A program made the translations under genes and the position numbers. DNA of 64,000 nt from Alteromonas profundi (lineage in GTDB: Bacteria; Pseudomonadota; Gammaproteobacteria; Enterobacterales; Alteromonadaceae): contig NZ_JAAAWN010000001.1 in the NCBI RefSeq assembly GCF_010500865.1, positions 186,001 to 250,000 on the forward strand. The letters are read 5' to 3'. Under the pieces are notes generated by a model, which saw only the letters and a list, made by a program, of their open reading frames with translations, was not told where the DNA came from and did no database searches. Below are positions 47,202-55,812 of this stretch, piece after piece (the first letter of the stretch is position 1; every line of letters starts with the position of its first letter).

Positions 47202-47636
47202 ATGGATGTTACTTACGCCAAACCTTCGTTATTTGATTACATAGGTAATACAGCAAATAGCCAAAATGACTTGCAGGCCATCGTAGATAAAGCCAATGAG
47301 TCTAATGCGTTGCAAGATTCACTGGCGACCTTTAAAGGGCAAATTAGTAGCGGTAAAGTCGACGGTTTGCTTGATGATATGGAGAAAGGCGAAGCCGTGT
47401 TGAAGGGGAGTCAAATTGCGAACTACCTGGCCTTCAACAGGCAAAAGCTTGCCGAGGAACTGAGCGAAGTAGCGGCAAAGTTTGGTCTTGAGGAAACGGC
47501 TCAAATATCTATAAAAAATCAAACGCTTACTGTTGATGAAAATGTTGATCCCCGTTTACAAAATTATTTAGATAAAGATAAACGACTCGGTTCTTTAATC
47601 CTTCAAACTTCAGTCCTAACAGATGCTTGTGAATGA
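47202..47636 (+). CDS. Orphan hypothetical protein
   Basis: 144 residues: polar, largely helical, with no signal peptide, helix-turn-helix or catalytic motif I can identify. The middle section ISSGKVDGLLDDMEKGEAVLKGSQIANYLAFNRQKLAEELSEVAAKFGLEETAQISI looks like a genuine coding pattern. No good ribosome-binding site precedes ATG 47202. It lies alone between the AraC gene and the IS66 remnant, in the accessory part of the window, so it may be horizontally acquired cargo. Its identity is unknown. Confidence 0.5.
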   Translation: MDVTYAKPSLFDYIGNTANSQNDLQAIVDKANESNALQDSLATFKGQISSGKVDGLLDDMEKGEAVLKGSQIANYLAFNRQKLAEELSEVAAKFGLEETAQISIKNQTLTVDENVDPRLQNYLDKDKRLGSLILQTSVLTDACE

Positions 47637-47796
47637 ACAGCAGTTAAAGGGGCTGCTATCAGGCTACGATATCGTAGTCCATCGGCTGTAGCACTATAGC
47701 GCATGAGGCTTATAAGCTGTGATCATGATTAGCGTTTAATTATCACGGACTAGCCGTAATAATGTAGGATAATCAGCAGCTTAATACAGGGTAATA

Positions 47797-48938
47797 GTGG
47801 TATGCGTGAAAAAGAATACCAATCATCGAATTGGTGAACTTGAGGCGCTTCTTGAAGAAAAGCGCACGCGGATTGCCTATTTAGAAGAACTGTTCCGTGT
47901 TGCCCCGCACAAGCAGTTTGGTGAAAGCACCGAAGGGCTCACTGGGCGAAGTGAGTTGTTTAATGAAGCGGAAGAACTGGTTGCTGAAGCTGAATCCGCC
48001 GAAGAAGCGATGAGTTACAACCGCAAAAATCCGGCACGTAAACCGCTACCTAAAGACTTTCCTCGCGAAGTTATTGTTCGCGATATTACGGATGACGAAA
48101 AATATGTGATTGTTGTACGTATGAACTTCATCGCATTGGTGAAGATAAGTCAGAGAAGTTTCAGTTTATCCCCGCTCAGGTAAAAGTGATTGAGTGTGTT
48201 CGCTCTAAATACGCGTGTCGTACTTGCGCGAAGGATGGTATTAGCAATACGGTAAAACAAGCGTCTGTGCCTCACAGCGTTATCTCCAAAGATTATATTA
48301 CCCCAAGCTTGTTAGCTCAAATCTTTACCAGTAAATATCAGTATTGCGTACCGCTTTATCGCCAAGAGGATATGTTTAGACAGCATGGTATTGAACTAAG
48401 CCGTAAAACCATGATTGATTGGATAAGCTGCTGCGCTGAGCTGTTTAAATCCCTTTACGAGAAGCTTCACAGCCACCTGTCAAAGCAACCCGTTATAGCC
48501 GCGGATGAAACCACGCTGAAAGTCATTGAATCTGAAAAAGCGAACAGTTATATGTGGCATTACGCGAGTGGCGTTGGCTCGTATTCTGGGTGTATACCTG
48601 GCGCAAAAATACCTAATATAATGCTCTACGATTATTATAATAGTCGCGCAGGGAAATGTGCTATAGGCTTCCTTGATGGCTATAGTAGGCTAGTACAAGT
48701 GAATGGCTATAAAGGCTACAAGCAAACACAAGCGACGCTCATTCATTATTGGGCACGTGCGCGAATGAAGTTCACGGAAGCGAAGAAAGGCACAGGTAAA
48801 TAAGGCAATGGGAAAGTAGAGTGGACACTCAATCACCTCCAAAAAACCTACCGCATCGAAACACAGTCAAAAGGCAAAACAATGGAAGAACGCTACCTTG
48901 CCAGATTAGAAAAAAGCCTACCGTTCACACATGGCTAA
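47797..48938 (+). pseudogene. Decayed IS66-family transposase (TnpC), two frameshifts and 3' truncation
   Basis: The three frames together spell an IS66 TnpC. Frame one (47797 to ~48100) gives RIGELEALLEEKRTRIAYLEELFRVAPHKQFGESTEGL and PLPKDFPREVIVRDIT. The reading then shifts by one base near 48097-48106, at an A5 run, to frame two (~48107-48803). Frame two gives the zinc-finger-like DCCTYELHR, IGEDKSEKFQFIPAQVKVIECVRSKYACRTC and the transposase core LYRQEDMFRQHGIELSRKTMIDW. A second shift near 48795-48820 leads to VEWTLNHLQKTYRIETQSKGKTMEERYLARLEKSLP, ending at TAA 48936-48938. About a quarter of a full TnpC is missing, so it is inactive. Confidence 0.88.
47797..48938 (+). mobile_element. 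IS66-family insertion sequence remnant
   Basis: Only the tnpC part of an IS66 element is left; I find no tnpA or tnpB and no recognisable terminal inverted repeats or target duplication. It marks the left side of the catabolic region that begins at 49489. Confidence 0.8.
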
Positions 48939-49488
48939 CAAAATCGGTTCAACAGGTACTACCGAAAACCCCAGTAGCCTAAGCAATAAAATAGATCCTA
49001 AATCAATGGGAAAAGTTAGCGCGTTACATAAGAAGGCGTGCTGAATATTGATAATAATCGCGCTTAACGCGCGATCAAATCGTTCGTTATAGGCAGGAAA
49101 AATTGACTGTTTAGCTAAACTGCAACGAACGCAAACGCCACGGCAATACTTACAGCATTATCGAAATCACAAAGGTCAACGAGCTTAATGTGTTCAAGTC
49201 ATGTGATGACTTGCCTTGATGCATACAGCGGGCCCGTCGTCGACATCGAGCAACTAGTCCCAAGATAATTTGCTAATCGCTAGGTGGGATTACCGGACGT
49301 GTACAAATGAGAATGGTAATTCATGTCTGTTTTTATCTCGTCAAAATTACAATGTTACAATTTGATAACATTTTAACTTGCATAAGTATACTTAGTTGTG
49401 TGATGATGGCCTCCACTAAATAGAGAAATTAAACAAACATTGATTGCAGTGCTTTTTCAATGGATTGTAAAGCAGGAGGTAACACAAC
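48939..49488. other. Intergenic region between IS66 remnant and the thiolase operon
   Basis: 550 bp with no supported gene. It holds two unexplained hairpins: ATCGCGC-TTAAC-GCGCGAT (49057-49075) and CAAGTCA-TGTGA-TGACTTG (49195-49213). The right-hand 140 bp is AT-rich and carries the putative operon promoter and operator listed separately. AGGAGG (about 49473-49479) is the thiolase ribosome site. Confidence 0.5.
49351..49397 (+). promoter_or_regulatory. Putative promoter/operator of the thiolase operon
   Basis: Contains the inverted repeat AATGTTA (49351-49357) / TAACATT (49366-49372) with an 8-nt spacer, then the 12-bp palindrome TAAGTATACTTA (49383-49394). TTGATA (49362-49367) and TATACT (49387-49392) could be -35 and -10 elements, but their 19-bp spacing is long. 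CTTGCATAA (49377-49385) and ACTTAGTT (49390-49397) recur near 56967-56984 upstream of the HxlR-type regulator. Confidence 0.45.
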
Positions 49489-50637
49489 ATGGCTTACATT
49501 TTTGATTCAGTAAGAACGCCAAGAGCTAAGGGAAAAGAGGGTGGTGCACTGGCTTCAATGAAACCGGATGAACTTGTGTCAAATTTAATTACAGCAATCG
49601 CCCAGCGCACTGCCAGTGATATAAAGCCCGACGCATTAATTTTAGGTACTGTAGGACAAGTGGGTTGTCAGGGGGGGAACATTGCTCTGGTGTCCAAATT
49701 TAGAGCTAACTTACCGGATTCGACGACTGCATTCTCACTCAATAATTTTTGTGTTTCTGGACTAACTGCGGTTTCTCAAGCCGCTGCTATGATTGATTCT
49801 GGTCAAGCAGAAGCGGTCTTAGCCGGTGGTGTGGAAATGATGTCTAGTGTGCCATTTATGGCTGACAAAGCTGATTTTTACACGGACAGAAGTTTACCTC
49901 TGCGCAGTCGCTACTTGTTAGTTGCTCTAGCCGCTGATCGTTTAGCCGATGAACAAAATATCACTAGACAAGAGCTTGATGAAGCAGCTCTAAGGTCTCA
50001 ACAACGCACAAAAGCTGCTGAAGATAGCGAATTAGTCGCATCTCGGATCCCAGTCAATGGCTTAGATCGCGAAGAGTGCCTACATGTTGGAACCCAAGCG
50101 TCTTTAGCATCCCTCGAACCTGCTTTTGGTGGTGCAGCTAAATACTACAAAGAAATTCTAGGCAAGGATATCGATCATCGTCACACGATTGCCCATGCTC
50201 CACCCCTTTCAGATGGGGCTGGTTTAGTGTTAATTGGCGCTAAAGATGCCATAGATGCTAAACCCCGGGCACGAATTGTTGCTTGTGCTGAAGTGGGGGG
50301 CGATCCCGCAGAGTCACTAACGGCGGGTATTGATGCCATGGAAAAAGTATTAGAGCGTTCTGGTTTGTCGTTAAACGACATGGATAGAATTGAATACATG
50401 GAAGCCTTTGCAGTTAGTATCGTCAAATTTCTTCGTGATTTTGATGTGTCTCCAGATAAGGTCAATGTTGCTGGCGGCCACTTAGCTAAAGGCCATCCTC
50501 TGGGAGCGTCGGGGGCAATATTACTATCTACTTTACTCGACACTTTAGATGTCGCAAAGGGGCGATATGGTCTCGTAGTTGCTGCGGGTGCTTCAGGCAT
50601 TGGTAGTGCCATCATTGTTGAGAGATTAGGGGAATAA
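49489..50637 (+). CDS. FadA-like thiolase (acetyl-CoA acyltransferase), unusual C-terminal motif
   Basis: A 382-residue thiolase-fold enzyme, first gene of the five-gene operon. The nucleophile motif NNFCVSGLTAV (Cys88) and the GGHLAKGHPLGASG motif with the catalytic His are intact. The C-terminal motif that normally carries the second catalytic Cys (C-x-G-G-x-G) reads VVAAGASGIGSAI (Cys replaced by Ala, residues ~365-366). Thiolases cleave beta-ketoacyl-CoA to acetyl-CoA plus a shortened acyl-CoA. Without the general-base Cys, the reaction may be altered. AGGAGG is 9 nt before ATG. The ALDH start follows the stop by 2 bp. Confidence 0.9.
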   Translation: MAYIFDSVRTPRAKGKEGGALASMKPDELVSNLITAIAQRTASDIKPDALILGTVGQVGCQGGNIALVSKFRANLPDSTTAFSLNNFCVSGLTAVSQAAAMIDSGQAEAVLAGGVEMMSSVPFMADKADFYTDRSLPLRSRYLLVALAADRLADEQNITRQELDEAALRSQQRTKAAEDSELVASRIPVNGLDREECLHVGTQASLASLEPAFGGAAKYYKEILGKDIDHRHTIAHAPPLSDGAGLVLIGAKDAIDAKPRARIVACAEVGGDPAESLTAGIDAMEKVLERSGLSLNDMDRIEYMEAFAVSIVKFLRDFDVSPDKVNVAGGHLAKGHPLGASGAILLSTLLDTLDVAKGRYGLVVAAGASGIGSAIIVERLGE

Positions 50638-50639
50638 GT

Positions 50640-52349
50640 ATGAATGAACAACAACCTTCGATAGATATCGTCGCCAAGCATCAAACAACCCTAGATCACG
50701 CTATACAGGCAGTTAAAACTCGAAAAAGCTGGAGTCCGTTTAAAGACTCTCCTTCAACTAAGATACATGGTCCAGAAAAACCGGGGTTAGGTAAGGCTGC
50801 ATTTGAGGCTCATTTGCATCAACCCTTTAGTCTCGATTTACCTGGGATTAAAGGTTGGGCAGGAGAGGAAGTCTCGCCTTTCACTCAACAAAAACTAGGC
50901 ATTACATACCCCCTATGCGATCCACATGCCACCATAACGGCGGCAAAAAGCAGTATGACAGATTGGGCAAAAGCAGCGCCTAATTTAAGAGTCTCATTGT
51001 GCCTAGAAATTGCTGAACGCATGTACGATAGAAATTTTGAGATGGCACATTCGGTGATGCATGTGGCTGGGCAAAGTTATACCCAAGCCTTTAGTGGTTC
51101 AGGTCCAAATGCATTAGACCGTGGTATTGAGGCTTTAGCGTATGCTGCTATTGCTATGGACAATGTGACCCCAAGCGCCCAGTACCATCGGATGTTCGGC
51201 CGTGAAGAAGTTAATTTAGAAAAAACCTATACCTTAGTGCCCCGAGGTATTGGCCTGGTCATTTGTTGTGCGTCATTTCCAACCTGGAATGCCTATCCTG
51301 CAATGTTTGCTAGTCTCGCCACCGGAAACCCAGTTGTGGTTAAACCGCATCCTATTGCTATTTTGCCAATGGCGCTGGTGGTCGAAACCTGTCGTGCTAC
51401 TTTGGCCGAATTTGGATTTGACCCCAATTTAGTCACTTTGGCAACCGACACCCTTGCAGAGCCTATTGCACAACAATACATTGATCACCCTGATGTGCAG
51501 ATCATTGATTTTACCGGTAGTCCTCGTTTTGGTAATTACTTAGAAAGTACCGTTACTCGTAAGCTGCTTTATACCGAAACCGCTGGGGTAAATAGCGTAG
51601 TGGTCGAGTCGGTCGATAACTTAGCAGAATCAATGCGTGCTATCGCGCGCGCGACCTGTTTATTCTCGGCGCAAATGTGCACCAGCCCGCAAGTGGTATA
51701 TGTACCAAAAGAGGGAATTAAAACAGCACAAGGGCATGTAAGTTTTGAGCAGGTGGCGCAAACTATCGTCAGTGAGATCGACGTTATCGCGCAAGATCCC
51801 AAACTAGCTGCTGGTATTATGGGCGCAGTTCAAGGGCAAGTCAGTCTTGATGTTGTCGAAGCTGCCGCAGCAATGGCAGACGAACAAGGTTTGTCTATTT
51901 TACGTCATGCCAAACCCTACAATCATCCGGATTTTCCCAATGCGCGAACACGCACACCTATTGTGATCTCTGCTACATCTGAACATAAACAAATGTATTC
52001 CGAAGAGCGTTTTGGTCCAGTGTTATTTATTGTGGCGGCAAATAGCGGTAATGATGCCGCCCAAGAAGCCACCGAACTAGCGCGTACTCGCGGTACTATT
52101 TCCTGTTACATGTATTCAACCGATGAAGATTATATTGACCACTGGGTTGATGTGTATGCACAAGTGGGAGCGAATCTAACAATTAATCTTACCGGTGCTA
52201 TGTGGATTAATTTCGCGGCAGCATACAGTGATTTTCATGTTACTGGCTTGAACCCTGCTGGCAATGCTTGTTTAGCTGATTTGTCCTTTGTGGCTTCACG
52301 TTTTCGAATTGCTCAACGACGTCGGCCGATTACTGAGGGCGCAGCATGA
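50640..52349 (+). CDS. PaaN-type aldehyde dehydrogenase
   Basis: A 569-residue aldehyde dehydrogenase resembling the stand-alone PaaN (TIGR02288-type) dehydrogenases of aromatic-acid catabolism. The N-terminal signature is LDHAIQAVKTRKSWSPFKDSPS..., then GWAGEEVSPFTQQKLGITYP. The NAD-binding and catalytic region has VPRGIGLVICCASFPTWNAYPAMFASLATGNPVVVKPHP, the general base in LLYTETAGVNS and the nucleophile Cys in LFSAQMCTSPQVVYVP. No PaaABCDE monooxygenase or PaaG/J/H set is present in the window, so it probably oxidises a semialdehyde or aldehyde from another pathway. Overlaps the next gene by ATGA. Confidence 0.88.
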   Translation: MNEQQPSIDIVAKHQTTLDHAIQAVKTRKSWSPFKDSPSTKIHGPEKPGLGKAAFEAHLHQPFSLDLPGIKGWAGEEVSPFTQQKLGITYPLCDPHATITAAKSSMTDWAKAAPNLRVSLCLEIAERMYDRNFEMAHSVMHVAGQSYTQAFSGSGPNALDRGIEALAYAAIAMDNVTPSAQYHRMFGREEVNLEKTYTLVPRGIGLVICCASFPTWNAYPAMFASLATGNPVVVKPHPIAILPMALVVETCRATLAEFGFDPNLVTLATDTLAEPIAQQYIDHPDVQIIDFTGSPRFGNYLESTVTRKLLYTETAGVNSVVVESVDNLAESMRAIARATCLFSAQMCTSPQVVYVPKEGIKTAQGHVSFEQVAQTIVSEIDVIAQDPKLAAGIMGAVQGQVSLDVVEAAAAMADEQGLSILRHAKPYNHPDFPNARTRTPIVISATSEHKQMYSEERFGPVLFIVAANSGNDAAQEATELARTRGTISCYMYSTDEDYIDHWVDVYAQVGANLTINLTGAMWINFAAAYSDFHVTGLNPAGNACLADLSFVASRFRIAQRRRPITEGAA

Positions 52350-53566
52350 GTCAGAATGTGTATATTGTTGGGGCATCAATGACGCCCTTTGGTAAACGTA
52401 TTCACGAAACGGTTAAGTCTTTAACTGTTCAATCAGTGGAAGCAGCTCTTCAGGATGCAGGTATCAGCAAACAAGCTATTCAAGGTGCTTGGTTTTCAAA
52501 TACTCGTCAACAAATGTTGGAAGGTCAAAATACCATTCGAGGGCAAATTGCGCTGCGTGCTGTAGGCATTGAAGGGATCCCAATCATCAATGTTGAAAAT
52601 GCCTGTGCCTCAGGCTCAACGGCGGTTCATCAAGCTATGGCCGCAATAAAAGCAGGCATGGTGGATATTGCGTTAGTGGTTGGCACTGAAAAAATGGTTT
52701 ACAAAGATCGCCCTGAAAAAGTGGCGGCTGCATTTGCTGGCGGTACTGATATCCACGACCAAAAAAGTGTGCTCGATTATATTGTTTCCATTGGCGGAGA
52801 GAAACCCGGACCTGATCGCAGTTTGTTTATGGACCTATATGCCGCTCAAGCGCGGGTGCATATGGATAGTTTTGGCTCAACCCAAGAAGACTTCGCTCGT
52901 ATCGCCGCCAATACCCATTGTCATGGACAATATAATCCGAATGCTCAGTATCGCACTCCTTTTACCGTTGAACAGGTTTTAGCCGATAAAAGTATCGTTC
53001 AACCCTTTACTCGCGCCATGTGCGCGCCCGTCAGTGATGGCGCTTCTGCATTGGTGTTATGTAGTGAAAAAGCATTAAAACAGATTGGTTTGTCCCGTGC
53101 GGTACGTATTCGCTCATTAGCGTTATTAAGCACCATTACACGGGATAAGTTTGATTACGCTCATCACATTAGTCGAAGAGGGGCCCAAGTTGCTTATGAA
53201 GAAGCTGGCATTGCTGCTAAAGATATTGACGTTTTAGAGGTACACGATGCCACAGCGTTTTCTACCTTGGTTCAAATCGAAAATTTAGGTTTATGTGAGC
53301 AAGGAGAAGTGGGAGCCGCTTTAAAAAAAGGAGATTTTAAAATTGGTGGACGAACACCGGTTAACCCCTCTGGTGGACTGCTTGCCAAGGGACACCCTGT
53401 CGGCGCTACCGGCATCGCCCAAATGTACGAATTAACTACCCAGTTGCGCGCAGAGGCCGGTCAGCGACAAGTCGATGGTGCACGTATTGGTGTGGCAGAA
53501 AACGGTGGCGGCTTTCTAGGTGTCGAAGAGGGTGTGACTACAGTTACGGTTTTGGAAAAGGTGTAA
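52346..53566 (+). CDS. SCP-x-type thiolase
   Basis: A 406-residue thiolase of the sterol-carrier-protein-x class, common in steroid, terpene and other branched-acyl-CoA catabolism. The nucleophile is Cys87 in INVENACASGSTAVHQA. The His-bearing segments are LEVHDATAFSTL and NPSGGLLAKGHPVGATG. The C-terminal glycine-rich motif VAENGGGFLG lacks the second Cys of FadA-like enzymes, which is normal for this class. No SCP-2 domain is fused. Overlaps paaN by 4 bp (ATGA) and is followed by the flavoprotein gene after 46 bp. Confidence 0.9.
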   Translation: MSQNVYIVGASMTPFGKRIHETVKSLTVQSVEAALQDAGISKQAIQGAWFSNTRQQMLEGQNTIRGQIALRAVGIEGIPIINVENACASGSTAVHQAMAAIKAGMVDIALVVGTEKMVYKDRPEKVAAAFAGGTDIHDQKSVLDYIVSIGGEKPGPDRSLFMDLYAAQARVHMDSFGSTQEDFARIAANTHCHGQYNPNAQYRTPFTVEQVLADKSIVQPFTRAMCAPVSDGASALVLCSEKALKQIGLSRAVRIRSLALLSTITRDKFDYAHHISRRGAQVAYEEAGIAAKDIDVLEVHDATAFSTLVQIENLGLCEQGEVGAALKKGDFKIGGRTPVNPSGGLLAKGHPVGATGIAQMYELTTQLRAEAGQRQVDGARIGVAENGGGFLGVEEGVTTVTVLEKV

Positions 53567-53612
53567 TTTGAAGCCTCATCTCTAGCTAAAACACCATAAG
53601 AGAATTGAATAA

Positions 53613-54545
53613 ATGAATGAAGCTAAAGCTTTAAATTTAAAGTTGCCAGTATTTTGTGCCCCAATGTTTCTCGTATCAGGCCCTGAGCTGGTCATTGCCG
53701 CATGTAAGGCGGGGATCTCTGGTGCATTTCCGTCCACCAATACCCGCACCATTGAAGAGTTAGATGAGTGGATGCATAAAATATCCAGCGCCCTAACGGA
53801 TCAAGATGCTCCTTGGATAATGAATCTAATCACCCATTCAACCTATACCCGCTTGGAAGAAGAATTAAAACTTGTGGCTAAGTACAAACCCGCCATAGTG
53901 ATCACTGCTTTGGGTTCACCCAAACCGGTTATGGAAACAGTAAAGTCTTATGGCGGTATGGTGTTTGCTGATGTGGTGGATTTGAAGCTGGCTAAAAAAG
54001 CCGCGCAAGCTGGTGTTGATGGATTAGCGTGCATTAGCGCTGGCGCGGGTGGCCATACTGGTCAACTCTCTCCTTTTGCATTTATTTCCGCAGTGCGGGA
54101 ATTTTTTGATGGTTATGTTGCGGTAGGAGGCGGCATTTCCGACGGCGCAGGTGTGGCTGGAGCCATAGCCGCGGGGGCTGATTTTGTGTATATGGGCACG
54201 CGGTTTTTGCCAGCAAAAGAGAGCATGGCACAAGCCGAGTACAAAGACATGGTAGTGGCAGCAAATTCAGATGACTTAATCGTCTCAGCGGCCATTACCG
54301 GAACAAAAGCATCCTGGCTGAAACCAAGTTTGCTCAAAGCTGGAGTTGATCCCGAGACTCTCAACGATAAAGGGAAACGAGATTACTCCGGGGGAGGCGA
54401 CAATAAACGCTGGAAAGATATTTGGGCGGCAGGGCAAGGTGTTGGCCGCAGCCACAGCATTGAACCCGTAGCTGATATTGTTGCTGATCTCGCCAAGGAA
54501 TATGAAGCAGCCATCCAGCGATTTAAAAGCAAAACCCAAAACTAG
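53613..54545 (+). CDS. Nitronate monooxygenase/2-nitropropane dioxygenase-family flavoprotein
   Basis: A 310-residue FMN-binding TIM-barrel protein of the NMO/FabK-like family. It shows PVFCAPMFLVSGPELVIAACKAGISGAFPSTN, GVDGLACISAGAGGHTGQLSPFAF with the FMN-phosphate-binding glycines, and VAVGGGISDGAGVAGAIAAGADFVYMGTRFL. In steroid catabolism a homologous enzyme (IpdC) acts as an FMN-dependent CoA-ester reductase rather than on nitronates. In this CoA-rich operon that type of role is more plausible than nitroalkane oxidation, but the motif set does not decide it. Confidence 0.85.
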   Translation: MNEAKALNLKLPVFCAPMFLVSGPELVIAACKAGISGAFPSTNTRTIEELDEWMHKISSALTDQDAPWIMNLITHSTYTRLEEELKLVAKYKPAIVITALGSPKPVMETVKSYGGMVFADVVDLKLAKKAAQAGVDGLACISAGAGGHTGQLSPFAFISAVREFFDGYVAVGGGISDGAGVAGAIAAGADFVYMGTRFLPAKESMAQAEYKDMVVAANSDDLIVSAAITGTKASWLKPSLLKAGVDPETLNDKGKRDYSGGGDNKRWKDIWAAGQGVGRSHSIEPVADIVADLAKEYEAAIQRFKSKTQN

Positions 54546-54613
54546 TCGGTTCGACGGTATGTGGTTTTTGCCTATGAGATTTTCTTTATTCAGTAAAATA
54601 AGAGGCTAGCTTT

Positions 54614-55798
54614 ATGAGCAAGATTTTAAATGGCATTCGAGTATTAGATTTTGGTCGATATATTGCTGGGCCTTTTTGCGCCACACTTCTTGCCGATTTA
54701 GGTGCGGACGTTATTCGCATAGAAAAACCCAGTGGCGGTGAAGACCGTTATACGGTGCCAATAAATGCTCAAGGTGAAGGGGCCTATCATACTCAGATTG
54801 GTCGAAATAAACGCGGCATAACCTTAAATCCAACGTCTGAAGAAGGTCGTGAAGTGGTTCGTAGGTTAGTTGCAACGGCTGATGTGGTGGTGGCTAACTT
54901 GCCTTATCCTGCCCTAAAAAAACTGGGGCTAGATTACGAAACCCTTAAACAGATTAAGGGGGATATTATTTTGACTACGGGCTCAGCATTTGGCTCTACT
55001 GGTCCTTATGCCGCAAAAGGTGGTTTTGATACCGTGGCTCAAGCCATGTCAGGCAGTATGTATCTAAGTGGCAGTGAAGATGAGCCTGGGAAGTCCTTTG
55101 CACCATATAATGATTTTGGTACTGCATCATTAAGTGCTTTTGGTACCTTAGCTGCTTTGATGCACCGCGGACAAACCGGCGAAGGCCAAGTGGTTGAAGG
55201 CACATTGTTAGGAACTGCTTTAACCTTTAATAATGCTCCGTTAATGGAAGAAGCTGTATCTGCTTTAGGGCGAACAGGCAGTGGAACTCGGGGGCAGTAT
55301 AACGCGCCAACCGACTCATTCCGTACCCTTGATGGTTATGTCACAGTGCAAGTCGTTGGCGTGGGAATATTTAAACGTTGGGCGAATTTAATGGGTGAGT
55401 CGTCTTGGTTAGATGATCCTAGGTTTGCCACCGATCAGTCCCGTGGCGATCACGGTGATATTATTTGTCAGCGAATGTCACTTTGGTGTGAACAGCGAAC
55501 AAATCAACAAGTAGTCACTGAATTAGCCCAAGCCGGTATTCCATGTGGGGAGATGTTAACTCCCCGAGAAGTGCTAAAAAATGAGCATGTGGAGGCCGCA
55601 AATATGTTCCAATACTGCGAATATCCTGGTGTTGAAACTCCTACTCCTATTGCGGATCATCCTATTCGATATTCAAAAACTAAGGTCGATGATTTTACCC
55701 GAGCACCCACGTTAGGGGAGCACACCACTGAAGTACTCAGTGAAGTGGGTTACACAGCCGAACAGATAAGGGGATTCAAAACAAACGGGATAATTTAA
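54614..55798 (+). CDS. CaiB/BaiF-type (class III) CoA-transferase
   Basis: A 394-residue formyl-CoA-transferase-family enzyme: GIRVLDFGRYIAGPFCATLLADLGADVIRIEKPSGG at the start, IGRNKRGITLNP, and TGSAFGSTGPYAAKGGFDTVAQAMSG with the predicted catalytic Asp139 (GFD). The second half holds VQVVGVGIFKRWANLMG and the GIPCGEMLTPREVL segment. It probably moves CoA from succinyl- or acetyl-CoA to a pathway acid. Last gene of the operon; it converges on the HxlR regulator with 14 bp between the stops. Confidence 0.93.
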   Translation: MSKILNGIRVLDFGRYIAGPFCATLLADLGADVIRIEKPSGGEDRYTVPINAQGEGAYHTQIGRNKRGITLNPTSEEGREVVRRLVATADVVVANLPYPALKKLGLDYETLKQIKGDIILTTGSAFGSTGPYAAKGGFDTVAQAMSGSMYLSGSEDEPGKSFAPYNDFGTASLSAFGTLAALMHRGQTGEGQVVEGTLLGTALTFNNAPLMEEAVSALGRTGSGTRGQYNAPTDSFRTLDGYVTVQVVGVGIFKRWANLMGESSWLDDPRFATDQSRGDHGDIICQRMSLWCEQRTNQQVVTELAQAGIPCGEMLTPREVLKNEHVEAANMFQYCEYPGVETPTPIADHPIRYSKTKVDDFTRAPTLGEHTTEVLSEVGYTAEQIRGFKTNGII

Positions 55799-55812
55799 GC
55801 AAAACGCACTCG

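Noticed and set aside
47664..47677. 14-bp palindrome CTACGATATCGTAG just before the IS66 remnant
   Set aside because: No pairing with an IS66 end or target duplication could be found, and no gene control role is evident; noted only as a curiosity.
48097..48106. Programmed frameshift in the IS66 transposase A-run
   Set aside because: IS66 TnpC is not known to need frameshifting, and a second downstream frameshift plus truncation show ordinary decay.
49057..49100. attC-like sequence (GCTTAAC ... GTTATAGGC) suggesting an integron cassette
   Set aside because: Only one half matches RYYYAAC, the GTTRRRY partner is imperfect, and no matching upstream site or integrase is present.
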